Positions 53,722 through 62,573 of a stretch of DNA of 64,000 bases are shown here, piece after piece (position 1 is the stretch's first letter; each line of letters begins with the position of its first letter). The DNA lies in contig NW_014575402.1 of NCBI RefSeq assembly GCF_000803265.1, forward strand, positions 1 to 64,000. Reading direction: 5' to 3'. The stretch is from Ordospora colligata OC4. Its lineage: Eukaryota; Microsporidia; Ordosporidae. The position numbers and the translations under genes are program-made. A model generated the notes under the pieces. The model searched no databases, was not told the origin of the DNA, and saw nothing but the letters and a program-made list of their open reading frames with translations.

Positions 53722-54156
53722 ATGACAATGCATGAAATAAAGGTGAGTGTGACACATCCATCTGCAATCGTTCCAAAAAGACAATCAGATGGTGCTGCTG
53801 GATACGACATACATGCTGTCGAGCAAGGTATACTACTCCCTAATGAAACGAGATCAGTTAGAACAGGACTTGTATGGCATCTCCCACAGTCAATAGTAGG
53901 ACTGATATTCGGAAGATCTGGCCTAGCACTGAATAACTGGATCGATGTGCACAATACATCCATACACTCAAGGTGTATCTCGGAGCTTTCAATCACAATG
54001 ACAAATAACGGCAAAGAACCTTTTGAATATAAGGAATCAAGTAGAATAGCACAGGTGGTGTTTGTACCGACTGTTGAAACCGTTGTTGATGTTATGGATT
54101 CATTATATACAACTGAAAGAGGATGTCTTGGCTTTGGATCAACAGGGATGAAATAA
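53722..54156 (+). CDS. DUT1: dUTPase-fold protein with a defective motif III
   Basis: 144 aa from the ATG at 53722 (or 53728). Trimeric dUTPase fold: motif I SDGAAGYDIHA, motif II GRSGLA (family GRSGLA), motif IV RIAQVVF, motif V ERGCLGFGSTG, all present. Motif III, normally G-V-I-D-x-D-Y-x-G with the catalytic Asp and the uracil-stacking Tyr, reads TSIHSRCIS here: Asp to His, second Asp to Arg, Tyr to Cys, Gly to Ser. The protein may be inactive or changed in substrate. The surrounding strand (ELSITMTNNG) is intact, so this is not a frameshift. Divergent from BMS1 with starts 54 bp apart. Confidence 0.88.
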   Translation: MTMHEIKVSVTHPSAIVPKRQSDGAAGYDIHAVEQGILLPNETRSVRTGLVWHLPQSIVGLIFGRSGLALNNWIDVHNTSIHSRCISELSITMTNNGKEPFEYKESSRIAQVVFVPTVETVVDVMDSLYTTERGCLGFGSTGMK

Positions 54157-54196
54157 TAAATGCTTCAGTTTGCTTAGTTAATATTAAATAAGATAG

Positions 54197-54433
54197 CTAG
54201 TTTATATTGTTCATGCATGCATTATCGATACAATGCATTATTTGTTTATTGTATGACGGATCAGCTTGTTGTTTTCTTGTATTTCTTGCTTTGATCAATT
54301 TGAGTATCAACTTATTGAGTTTCAATGCGATTCTTTCGAGGTTCAGGATTGATGCATTCATTGTGTCATCGGTATACTCTATACATAATGTAGTGCAGAC
54401 AATTACTGCAATAATCATTGCTATTCTGTTCAT
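54197..54433 (-). CDS. candidate secreted 78-aa protein
   Basis: An N-terminal signal peptide (MNRIAMIIAVIVCTTLCIEY) is followed by a strongly amphipathic basic helix (ILNLERIALKLNKLILKLIK), a basic hydrophilic segment and a C-terminus with two cysteines (HCIDNAC). It lies in a 386-bp gap where the plus-strand frame, though open into tRNase Z, starts upstream of the recognisable domain. No CCC tract. The signal peptide and helix favour a real, secreted product over chance; still tentative. Confidence 0.45.
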   Translation of the reverse strand: MNRIAMIIAVIVCTTLCIEYTDDTMNASILNLERIALKLNKLILKLIKARNTRKQQADPSYNKQIMHCIDNACMNNIN

Positions 54434-54542
54434 TACATGTGTATTCCGTTTGATTATACATTCAGCGTTTCAATTATGCATCAAACATATTTCAAGTGCA
54501 TGGATGTTCATGCATGGTCAAGGTTACCCTTGTATACGGTCC

Positions 54543-56459
54543 ATGATTGAGTTCAAGTATTTAGCAACAAGGAGTGGAAAGTCATTGGTGTTGTCTATAG
54601 GCAACAAAAAGTACATGTTTGATCTATTTGAAGGATTACAGAGATACTGCATTGAAGCAGGTGTGAGTCTCAGTAAGATTTCAGTTCTATTTCTGTGCAC
54701 TGACAGATCGATACCGCCATTAGTAGGCACGTATTTGACATTAAGAGATATAAGGCGAGTGTCTCTAGACATTGTATGCGATATCATAACCAAGGAAATC
54801 GCAGAGTCGGCATCATCATTTGCAGACCTGATGGATATGAAGATGAACTACATGAGCAGCTACTCAGATGAGTATGTGAGTGTGGAAATGGTCAGTAATG
54901 CATTCTGCAGTAGATGTATCGATCACACATGCATTCAGACAAATATTAGAAGCGATAATCACAAGCATAACAGAAGTATGCAAAACTGGTATTTCTTGGA
55001 TATCAAGCCAATCCGAGGAAGACTCATGGCAGATAGAATTCCAAAAGAGATACCAAAATACATGTATTCGATGCTTACAAGAAGAGAGACTATACAGCAT
55101 AATGGCAAAGAATACAACGGAGCCGAATACATGGAAGAAGATGTGAGTGTTGGCTTGATTGCAATTATATACTGTATTCAAAATTATGAAGAGCTTGTGA
55201 TTGAGATTTGTAATAAGCAACCTAGATATATATTTTGCTTCCAAGCAGAAACGATCAATGCCTTGGGATCTTGTTTTCATGCACAGTACTTTTTACTAGA
55301 AGACAACTGTTCTGTTGAATATAGATCATTATATACCATTCAAGCTGATCTTAATGCAATATATCGAGACTTCCTGGTTCCATTAACGATCAGCAAAGAT
55401 ACCTGTATTCTGAATAAAGATACACAAATGCTTCATAGTAGAGATGCTCTTATGTATAACAAATCCTCGAGGTGCTTTTCTCGTTGTTATGATGAGCATG
55501 TGTTCATTGACACAATACAAGAAACTAACACGACAAATAATGCAGAAGAAAGCATTAAAACAGTCATTGAACATGTATTATATAAGCCCAGATTGTTTTG
55601 TGAATCCATATTATTTCTTGGGACAGGCTGCGCTATTCCTTCAAAGTACAGAAATGTATCGGTGATTCTATATGAGTCTGAAAACAAGGCGATGCTACTT
55701 GATTGTGGTGAAGATGCGCTTTTCCAGATGCACAGAGCGTATGGAAACATTGATGTGCTGAAGAAGCTTAAGGCAATATTTATATCGCATTCTCATGCTG
55801 ACCATGTGCTGGGAATAGTGTCTGTTCTGAGAGCCTTGGATCACAGTGTGAATGTATTTGGACCAACAAGTATAAAGCCATTTATATCCAAGTTCGGAGT
55901 TGAAAATTACAGATATATTGAAACAAATCATGCAAAGGTCTTGGAAAGAAAGTTCAGAAAAAGATATAGTAATTTGTTGAACGATTTGCAGCATCAAGAT
56001 CCGATTATTGCAGATGATTATGTGCTGAAGTTCAGTACAGAGTTTGAAATATCTATCTGTGGTGCTGATCACTGCTCTGATTCGTGTGGCATTCAGATCA
56101 AAGATGGAAAGATATCCGTGGCATATTCAGGAGATTCAAAAGCTTCTGCTCTATTTGCATTAATGTCATACAACTCAGACGTAATGATACACGAAGCAAC
56201 ATTTACATCAGATCAAGCAGGTAGAGCAGCCCAAACACACCATTCGACAGTTTCTGACGCTATCGGTGTGTTTAAAGCATCCAATTCAAACACTTTGTTG
56301 CTGACACACTTCAGCCAACGATATCCAAAGGGAATAGCATCAAATGGAGAATGGATCCCATGCATTGATTTGTTCAGGTATATTGTAGGATCTGAATATC
56401 CAATGGATAAGGTCCATGAGTATTACAGAAATACAGGTATTATAGACGAATATAAATGA
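54543..56459 (+). CDS. TRZ1: tRNase Z, long form
   Basis: 638 aa from the ATG at 54543 (CCC at 54526-54528). The frame is open 112 codons upstream, but homology begins here: MIEFKYLATRSGKSLVLSIG and FDLFEGLQRY match the start of Trz1/ELAC2. Residues ~1-330 are the non-catalytic half; ~350-638 the metallo-beta-lactamase half with the exosite-adjacent PSKYRNVS, LDCGEDALFQ, the zinc site SHSHADH, GDSKAS, MIHEATF and LTHFSQRYP. Removes 3' trailers of pre-tRNAs before CCA addition. All metal ligands are visible. Yeast Trz1 is 838 aa. Confidence 0.93.
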   Translation: MIEFKYLATRSGKSLVLSIGNKKYMFDLFEGLQRYCIEAGVSLSKISVLFLCTDRSIPPLVGTYLTLRDIRRVSLDIVCDIITKEIAESASSFADLMDMKMNYMSSYSDEYVSVEMVSNAFCSRCIDHTCIQTNIRSDNHKHNRSMQNWYFLDIKPIRGRLMADRIPKEIPKYMYSMLTRRETIQHNGKEYNGAEYMEEDVSVGLIAIIYCIQNYEELVIEICNKQPRYIFCFQAETINALGSCFHAQYFLLEDNCSVEYRSLYTIQADLNAIYRDFLVPLTISKDTCILNKDTQMLHSRDALMYNKSSRCFSRCYDEHVFIDTIQETNTTNNAEESIKTVIEHVLYKPRLFCESILFLGTGCAIPSKYRNVSVILYESENKAMLLDCGEDALFQMHRAYGNIDVLKKLKAIFISHSHADHVLGIVSVLRALDHSVNVFGPTSIKPFISKFGVENYRYIETNHAKVLERKFRKRYSNLLNDLQHQDPIIADDYVLKFSTEFEISICGADHCSDSCGIQIKDGKISVAYSGDSKASALFALMSYNSDVMIHEATFTSDQAGRAAQTHHSTVSDAIGVFKASNSNTLLLTHFSQRYPKGIASNGEWIPCIDLFRYIVGSEYPMDKVHEYYRNTGIIDEYK

Positions 56460-56583
56460 ATGTTTATACGTTTAGGTTCACAGATTACTGCTCTGCGTAA
56501 TTTCTTCAATGCATGGATCAGTAGATACATCGAATATCCATTGTGAATCTCCACAAACACAAATCATAAATAATGCTTTTGAT

Positions 56584-58107
56584 TTACTTAGACATAGCTG
56601 CCATATGCTTTTTGGACAACAGATAGTTCTTCCATCGTGAAAGAAGCTCTTCCTTGTTTGCGCCTTCCCCATCGTTGTCAATCTCATCTGAGATTTCTCC
56701 TGAAAACTCACTAAGCGCCTTTGCTTTCTCATCCTCACTAATAGGCATAAATGGCCTCCAGATAAACAACATGAGTCCATTGAACACCTTTTTCCAAAGA
56801 AGCTTTCCATTTCGGTTGAAAACCTGTACTAGTCCGCTTGAGCAGTTGCCTGTTGAAAACGAACACACATAGAGTCCGCTTTGTGACCACACTATTTCGG
56901 TACACTGATGGTGAGTGTATGTGCTTCTTAGTTCACTGTTGTCGTAAAACTCAATGTTTCCCGAGTCCATGTCGTACAAGCAGCATATATTATCCTGCAA
57001 TGCAACAATAACGCCATCTTCTTTTCTAACTTCCTTCATAAGCTTGAATCCAAATTTTGTTCGACTGTAGAAAAAAACTACATTCTCAGAGTTGACTGCT
57101 ACAAAAAACCCATCAGATGCAGCAATCTGTTCAATCTTTCCTGTTAGTTGTGTCTGTGTTATTCCATCTCGTCCATAAGACTCGACAAAGTATATCCACA
57201 CCTTGTTTATGGTCTTAGCTATAAGTGCAAAGCATCTGTTTTTTGCAAAGATGAACCTGATCTCATCAATGTTTGCATGTGTCTTTGTGAATTTATACTC
57301 TTCCATCTTATACACTATCCTTTGTACTCTTCCGTCACTGAATGACACTATCTGATTTCTTTCTTGCAATACACTCTTTATATTTTCATATTTATCACTT
57401 GGCTCAACCTCTCTTTCAAGATTAAGCGAAAAAACTATTTTGCTTCCTGCAAGGTACATCATCCCCTCATCAAACACCACGCTGTTAATTCCATGCTCAT
57501 TTTTTACTTCATATCCTGTCTTTAGTATGCACTTACTTTTCATCACATTCCATAACTCAACACCCTTTGTTGTGTATACACCTAGGTATCTGCTACACTG
57601 ACTAAATGTAATTTTCATCACATCGCCATCAGTGTGTAATATACTAAACACATAAAGACGCTGACCTGCACGTATTTCAACGGAATTCGACTGGAAAATA
57701 CCAACAAAGATGCCATCATCGCTTGCTTTACATTTTCCGTTCATTTTAAATTTGTTTATAATCGTCATCTGCTTGCTTTGCTGGTCATACACAGAAAATT
57801 CATTGTTACAACGCACAATAAACTGCTCGTCGCCTGAAAACTGGAACTCAACAAACTCCTTCTTTTCAAACCTTTTCAACGGTGCATATTCCTTATCTTT
57901 TACTGCTATTGTTCCATAAAACTCACTCAATGAATATGCTCTGACCCCCTCGATGCCTTCTAGTTTCTTCAGCAGTGTATATACCTGATGGCTGGTCTTC
58001 ATTTGAACAACACAAACTTCATCCTCATAGACAGAATTCGCATCTGTAATTTCTGGAATGTTGATTTCATCTTTCTCAAGCCCAAGCACTACAACTTGAT
58101 TGTTCAT
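56584..58107 (-). CDS. PRT1: translation initiation factor eIF3 subunit b
   Basis: 507 aa from the ATG at 58107 with CCC five bases upstream; the frame extends 13 codons into the divergent start. N-terminal ~70 residues are a degenerate RRM (QVVVLGLEKDEI; QMKTSHQVYTLLKKL; SEFYGTIAVKD). The rest is the beta-propeller (DVMKITFSQCSRYLGVYTTKG resembles the SPCERYL-x-T block) and the C-terminal eIF3i-binding helix: KVFNGLMLFIWRPFMP, where eIF3b has the F-x-WRPRPP box. eIF3b is the scaffold of eIF3. Yeast Prt1 is 763 aa. Confidence 0.85.
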   Translation of the reverse strand: MNNQVVVLGLEKDEINIPEITDANSVYEDEVCVVQMKTSHQVYTLLKKLEGIEGVRAYSLSEFYGTIAVKDKEYAPLKRFEKKEFVEFQFSGDEQFIVRCNNEFSVYDQQSKQMTIINKFKMNGKCKASDDGIFVGIFQSNSVEIRAGQRLYVFSILHTDGDVMKITFSQCSRYLGVYTTKGVELWNVMKSKCILKTGYEVKNEHGINSVVFDEGMMYLAGSKIVFSLNLEREVEPSDKYENIKSVLQERNQIVSFSDGRVQRIVYKMEEYKFTKTHANIDEIRFIFAKNRCFALIAKTINKVWIYFVESYGRDGITQTQLTGKIEQIAASDGFFVAVNSENVVFFYSRTKFGFKLMKEVRKEDGVIVALQDNICCLYDMDSGNIEFYDNSELRSTYTHHQCTEIVWSQSGLYVCSFSTGNCSSGLVQVFNRNGKLLWKKVFNGLMLFIWRPFMPISEDEKAKALSEFSGEISDEIDNDGEGANKEELLSRWKNYLLSKKHMAAMSK

Positions 58108-58188
58108 CAAGAGGGCGTGAGAAACATCATTTTTTAGTTCATGCATTGCATTCTGAGAACATTCAAAAACAGCTTGGACATAAATACC

Positions 58189-58695
58189 ATGGACGAGGGT
58201 GTACAGATTATCTTCCGAGGAATGCAGTTTGATGATCTACTTGATGTACAAACACTGAATATTAGGAACTCAACAGAGAATTTCATGCTAAGTACATTTT
58301 TATCTACATTGCATGAATCCCGCAATACTTCATTTGTTGCAGAGTCATGTGGATGCATTATAGCATATATCGAGGCTGTTGCATGTGAACAAGAAATGGA
58401 AGGCCACATATACTCTTTATGTGTGGATCAATGCTTTAGAGGAATAGGCATTGGTAAGAAGCTAATATCTCTTTATTTGCAGGCAATCAAGCAAGAGCTG
58501 TGCACTGGAAGCGGATATTGTGTGAATAATAAAGAAAGTACTTACATAGAACGCATAAAAGTAGATCTTCATGTCAGTGTTACAAACCTGAATGCAATCA
58601 ACCTCTACAAATTGTTTGGGTTTTTGATTGAAGAGCAGGAAATTCCGTACTATGAGAACAATGGACTGGCACACAGAATGTGTTTATGGATATAA
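58189..58695 (+). CDS. ARD1: NatA catalytic subunit Naa10/Ard1
   Basis: 168 aa from the ATG at 58189. GNAT fold: FRGMQFDDLLDVQTLNIRN at the start (family R-x-A-x-x-DDL-x-x-Q-x-x-N), GHIYSLCVDQCFRGIGIGKKL (family GHITSLAV-x-x-x-x-RRLGLA-x-KL), LHVSVTNLNAINLYK-x-FGF, and the EIPYYENN end (family PKYYADGED). NatA acetylates Ala, Ser, Thr, Gly and Val after Met removal, together with Naa15. A ~20-residue Cys/Asn-rich insert (TGSGYCVNNKES) sits before the LHV strand. Naa10 fits better than Naa20 or Naa50. Confidence 0.8.
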   Translation: MDEGVQIIFRGMQFDDLLDVQTLNIRNSTENFMLSTFLSTLHESRNTSFVAESCGCIIAYIEAVACEQEMEGHIYSLCVDQCFRGIGIGKKLISLYLQAIKQELCTGSGYCVNNKESTYIERIKVDLHVSVTNLNAINLYKLFGFLIEEQEIPYYENNGLAHRMCLWI

Positions 58696-58773
58696 GTTGT
58701 GAGGATATCTCTGTATGAGCCTTGAATGTATAGATCGAATGGTAAATCATGAGTGCGTACTTAAATTTGCAGT

Positions 58774-58783
58774 GGGCATGCCC
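58774..58783. promoter_or_regulatory. GGGCATGCCC palindrome before the Nup155/170 start
   Basis: A 10-bp perfect palindrome ending in the CCC tract, five bases before the ATG at 58789. A TTAAATTT word precedes it by four bases. Related GCATGCCC words lie at the start of the 549-aa membrane protein. Confidence 0.5.
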
Positions 58784-58788
58784 TTAAA

Positions 58789-61575
58789 ATGGAAGCAAGG
58801 CATCGCAATCTTGTAGAGGCAAAGCAATATGAGGAGCGCAAGCTGCCAAGTACACGCGATATTTACATGAGCTCGGACCAGACATACGCTGTTCAGAAGA
58901 TGTTAATCAAGAAGAGAGAGATGGCGATTCCTGGAGTTGAGTATAAAAGAACGGGTGTACTGCCGGTGATGAGTGCTCTGTGGATGACAGAAGGAAAGAA
59001 CCTTGTTATGTGGAGATACGAAAGTGGAGAGACTGAGGAGATTGGGAGTTTTTCATCTGAAGTGTTGGAAGTGAAGGTTTTTATTCCACGCAGTGGAGTT
59101 TTCAATGAGAAGGTTTCACATTGTCTGTTTGTGGCAACTGAGGATCAGGTAATGATATATGGAATTGAGAAAGACACAATGTGTTTAGTGAATACAGACT
59201 TTGTTGCATCAACGCCAAGCAAGACAACATGTATTGCAATCACGGATGGCGATGTGTTTATTGGATGTGAGAATGGAGGGGTATATCAGGTGATATATAA
59301 GAGTATGGACACATGGTCGTTCAAGATCATGCATGTATATGATCCAGGGGCATCGATTCTGTCGAGTTTTATTCCGAATGTGCTGCGAAGGAAGAGGCCT
59401 GCAGTAAGATCGATGAGTGTTGGGAGAAGGTTTCTTGTAAGTCTTGGTAGAGATGTAACTGTTTACAATGTAGATGGTGGAATGTACAAGGTGGGCGAGA
59501 TTACAATGAGCAAGGAGTATGTTGGGGTGCAGATTGTTGATGAAAGTGATGAAAGAGTGTTTTTCTATGCAGTGCAGAAGGATGGCAGCAGAGACTTCTA
59601 TGATGGCAAAGTAGTGATGACTAAGCGAAGCCCGAACATTGGAGACATGACTGAGATCAAAGGAATGAAGGTATGCATGTCTGAAGAGAGAGTTTGTATG
59701 ATTAGAAAAGGAAGGTATGATGGGAGTATAGTTACGCTTATTTCTAGGAATGAGGATCAAGTGTGTAATTTTGATAGATTGAAGAGCTCTGAGAGCTATG
59801 AGGTATTAGTACTCAAGGATGATGTGGATACTGGGGAGATTTATGGAAATGTGATATTTTTGATTGGAGGCAGAAAGATGCTAATATATGAGGTTCAGCA
59901 GCTGGGGAAATTTTTGTTGAGCTGCCGATCAGAAGACATTTTCAGTGTGTACAAGAGCTATGGAGAAAGGGAGATTCTTGTGTTGTATTATGAGTTGCTT
60001 GGAAACAATGAAGATGTTGGGAGGCTGGAGTATCTTTGCTTGAAGAATGAGGATGCACAGCTTTCTGCTCTTTTTGTGTATCTTTATAGGCTGATGAGAC
60101 CAGTCCTTGATAAGAGCTTTGAGGAGGTTGTGAAAGGTGATCTTGGGGTGTATCTTGAGAAGGTGCAGATCAAGATGAAGAGCATTCGAGGAAAGTTAAA
60201 GGCGAAGCACTTGAGGAGTGTGTGTGATTTTATTGATGAGTTTCTACAGACATGCTTCTATATGAATGTATTGTATGAGTATTCAGTGTGCCTTGATGGG
60301 AAGTCCTTGAGACATGTTATTTTTGAGGACAGTGCAGAGTTTAAGAAGCGAAGCCTTAAGGCGATTCTTGACTTGTTCAAAGTAAACCAGAGTGTTGAGC
60401 CACTTATAAAGACGCTTAGTACGAAGTGCCCACTTTTCTTGCCAATTGAAGAAGTTTATTACCAACGAGGACTAGAAATGTTAAGCAAAAGGCCATCGAG
60501 AGAATTATTATTTGAGTCACTGAGCAATCTTAAGAATGTCCAGTACAACGAGAATCTTGTTGAGAAGTACAATGAGTTTAAGTTCTATCATGGAAGTACA
60601 GCACTTATCAAGGAGAATTTCAGTTTTGACTTTGAATATGGCGTGGATGTGTTAAAGAAGAGTGTCAGATGTACTGGAGCATTGAATCTTGCATTGGAGG
60701 ATCCAAGAGAGGATTTTCTGTATGCATTGTTTGAGGCACTACTTGAAGTGCTGAAAGCGAATGAATTTGGTAGAGAATGCAGTTGCTGCAGTAAACCTGG
60801 AAATATGGTGCTTAATGATGTGATTAGGATATCGGTGCCGTTTTTGGAGCGATTTCTGAAGGAGAAGTCAATGGTATCGAGCGATCCTCAGATATATGAG
60901 CTGCATTGGAAGTACTGTGTGTATAGGAATGAGAAGATGAAGGGGGTGAGCTCATTACTTGATCTTGCGGACAACAAGCCGATTCCATTTGAATTGAAAG
61001 TTGATTTATTGCGTGCAGCATTGAGTGTGTCTGTGAATACTCCTGTGTTTAATGATGTGAAGATGAGGCTGGAGCTTGCAGACATACAAGCAGAGATTAT
61101 TAGGAGAGGAAGGATTGACCCTGCTATTAGCAACCGTTTGTTATCTGCAGATGAATTGTTCAATGATTATGCATATAAGCATCCCGATCTTGCGCTTAGG
61201 ATTGTGGGAATATCGAATTATACTGACAAAACTGTGATCAAGGAGTTATGGGAAGAAGGGATGGGAGATGATTTTTTGTGTGCAGAGAGGTTTCTTGGAA
61301 GTGTCAAAGCATCTGGTGCAGCAATGGATTGTCGTCTTGTTGGAGATCTTTTGTGCTCTAGAATGGTTTCAGGGAGCAAGGTTGGAAAGACACTTGTGAG
61401 TGCAGGATTTGGATATTCTGAGGTATTGAGCTTTTTAGAAGAGAAGATTAAAGGAGAAGGAAATAATCATCCTGAGGTGAAGAGAATGCTTCTAGAGGAC
61501 TTGAAGGAGTTTTCCAACGGTGGAGAAGTTTATCTTAGGGTTGAGGAGTACTGCCGTCGGAACTATGGGATTTAG
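58789..61575 (+). CDS. NUP170: inner-ring nucleoporin Nup155/Nup170
   Basis: 928 aa; CCC five bases before the ATG. The N-terminal propeller follows the family: LPVMSALWMTEGKNLVMWRYESGE, EVLEVKVFIPRSGVFNEKVSHCLFVATEDQVMI, DVFIGCENGGVYQVIYK, WSFKIMHVYDPGASILSSFIPNVL (family W-x-x-R-x-x-x-x-x-x-SS-x-x-LVPS-x-L). The C-terminal two thirds are an alpha-solenoid. A scaffold protein of the nuclear pore inner ring. Yeast Nup170/157 are 1502/1391 aa; here ~40% shorter. Family certain. Confidence 0.9.
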   Translation: MEARHRNLVEAKQYEERKLPSTRDIYMSSDQTYAVQKMLIKKREMAIPGVEYKRTGVLPVMSALWMTEGKNLVMWRYESGETEEIGSFSSEVLEVKVFIPRSGVFNEKVSHCLFVATEDQVMIYGIEKDTMCLVNTDFVASTPSKTTCIAITDGDVFIGCENGGVYQVIYKSMDTWSFKIMHVYDPGASILSSFIPNVLRRKRPAVRSMSVGRRFLVSLGRDVTVYNVDGGMYKVGEITMSKEYVGVQIVDESDERVFFYAVQKDGSRDFYDGKVVMTKRSPNIGDMTEIKGMKVCMSEERVCMIRKGRYDGSIVTLISRNEDQVCNFDRLKSSESYEVLVLKDDVDTGEIYGNVIFLIGGRKMLIYEVQQLGKFLLSCRSEDIFSVYKSYGEREILVLYYELLGNNEDVGRLEYLCLKNEDAQLSALFVYLYRLMRPVLDKSFEEVVKGDLGVYLEKVQIKMKSIRGKLKAKHLRSVCDFIDEFLQTCFYMNVLYEYSVCLDGKSLRHVIFEDSAEFKKRSLKAILDLFKVNQSVEPLIKTLSTKCPLFLPIEEVYYQRGLEMLSKRPSRELLFESLSNLKNVQYNENLVEKYNEFKFYHGSTALIKENFSFDFEYGVDVLKKSVRCTGALNLALEDPREDFLYALFEALLEVLKANEFGRECSCCSKPGNMVLNDVIRISVPFLERFLKEKSMVSSDPQIYELHWKYCVYRNEKMKGVSSLLDLADNKPIPFELKVDLLRAALSVSVNTPVFNDVKMRLELADIQAEIIRRGRIDPAISNRLLSADELFNDYAYKHPDLALRIVGISNYTDKTVIKELWEEGMGDDFLCAERFLGSVKASGAAMDCRLVGDLLCSRMVSGSKVGKTLVSAGFGYSEVLSFLEEKIKGEGNNHPEVKRMLLEDLKEFSNGGEVYLRVEEYCRRNYGI

Positions 61576-61639
61576 AATAAACTGTTGTGTTGATTAGTTT
61601 TTTACGGGTTGATGTTGATAAGCAAGAAAAATAACAGGG

Positions 61640-62494
61640 ATGATGTGGGTTTCCAGTGTAGTTACGGGGATTCGGAATATTTTTAGCGGAAGCGAATCGA
61701 ATGTGAGTTTTGATTCCTATAATGCAGAGGCTAGTGAGATATCAACGCTACAAGTGTGTGGAGGAGTAAAGGCAGAAGTGTCTAAGCTGCTGAGTCCGTG
61801 CCTTCAGGTGTCCAGGATTGACTTTTTTGACGGAAATGTGCATATGAGCCAGATGTTTGGAGCATTGAGCTTGAAGAATTCTTTAATACAATTTGGAATG
61901 GACAATGAGGGGAGCATGCGACTTAGAGCAGTGCACACAATCGGAGGAGTGATTGGGAAGATCCATACCATTGTGAGTGGAAGCCGAGAAGTGTTTAGCC
62001 AAGTACAGGTGGACATGAGGAGCAAAGCAAGCAGTATTGGGTTGAAGATGATAAGTCCAGCATTAAAAGGATCACAATTGATATGCGTTGCAAATGTACT
62101 GCAGCAGTTTGGATCTGTGTGTGTTGGAATGGAGATGATCAAGACAAACAATGAGGTTGGCATTTCAGCATGTGGAAGATACGAAAGCAATAAAGGAATC
62201 TTTTGTGTGGGACTGCAACAATTTACAGCGCTAAGCATGAGCTATTATCACAGATTCAACAAAATGTTTGATGCAGGGGCTGAAGTGCACATGCCTCGTG
62301 GTGATCCGATCAGTGGAGCAGTGGGATGTAGGCTTGTGACGCCAAAGGCGCAAGTTAGAGCAAGTTTCAACAGCAATATGATGTTAGGAATTGCACTTGA
62401 GGAAAGAGTGATTGAAGGACTCTCGTTGAATGCAAATCTACAGGTTGGAAAGTCAGGATGCACTCATGGATTAGGGTTTTCATTGGAGTTCTGA
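61640..62494 (+). CDS. TOM40: Tom40, outer-membrane import channel of the mitosome
   Basis: 284 aa (ATG at 61640 or 61643, GGG just upstream). Beta-barrel character: alternating strands from ~35 to the end without hydrophobic helices. The last ~55 residues resemble Tom40: CRLVTPKAQVRASFNSNM (Tom40: R-x-A-x-VRGKIDSNG), LEERVIEGLSLNANLQVG (LEERLPMG-x-SFLLSA) and the final GLGFSLEF, a beta-signal. Microsporidia have reduced mitochondria (mitosomes) that import Fe-S assembly proteins; Tom40 is one of few retained import parts. VDAC is the structural alternative. Confidence 0.8.
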   Translation: MMWVSSVVTGIRNIFSGSESNVSFDSYNAEASEISTLQVCGGVKAEVSKLLSPCLQVSRIDFFDGNVHMSQMFGALSLKNSLIQFGMDNEGSMRLRAVHTIGGVIGKIHTIVSGSREVFSQVQVDMRSKASSIGLKMISPALKGSQLICVANVLQQFGSVCVGMEMIKTNNEVGISACGRYESNKGIFCVGLQQFTALSMSYYHRFNKMFDAGAEVHMPRGDPISGAVGCRLVTPKAQVRASFNSNMMLGIALEERVIEGLSLNANLQVGKSGCTHGLGFSLEF

Positions 62495-62573
62495 TGAGCA
62501 ATGGCAAATGAGCATGAATGATACAACGCATCTGGATAAAGCATTGATATGACTGGAATGAAAAATTTACCCC

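Noticed and set aside
53668..53784. 39-residue extension of Bms1
   Set aside because: Lies before the CCC-marked ATG and covers the divergent dUTPase start; not Bms1-like.
54207..54542. 112-residue hydrophobic N-terminal extension of tRNase Z
   Set aside because: Family homology starts at the Met at 54543; the hydrophobic residues are largely the antisense of the candidate secreted peptide.
54864..55280. 138-codon minus-strand frame inside tRNase Z
   Set aside because: Antisense to a conserved gene; no start signature.
56478..56810. 110-codon minus-strand frame at the end of eIF3b
   Set aside because: Out of frame with and overlapping the conserved C-terminus of eIF3b; Cys/Arg-rich chance product.
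59209..59760. 183-codon minus-strand frame inside Nup155/170
   Set aside because: Antisense of the conserved N-terminal propeller; the Ser/His/Ile-rich composition is typical of shadow frames here.
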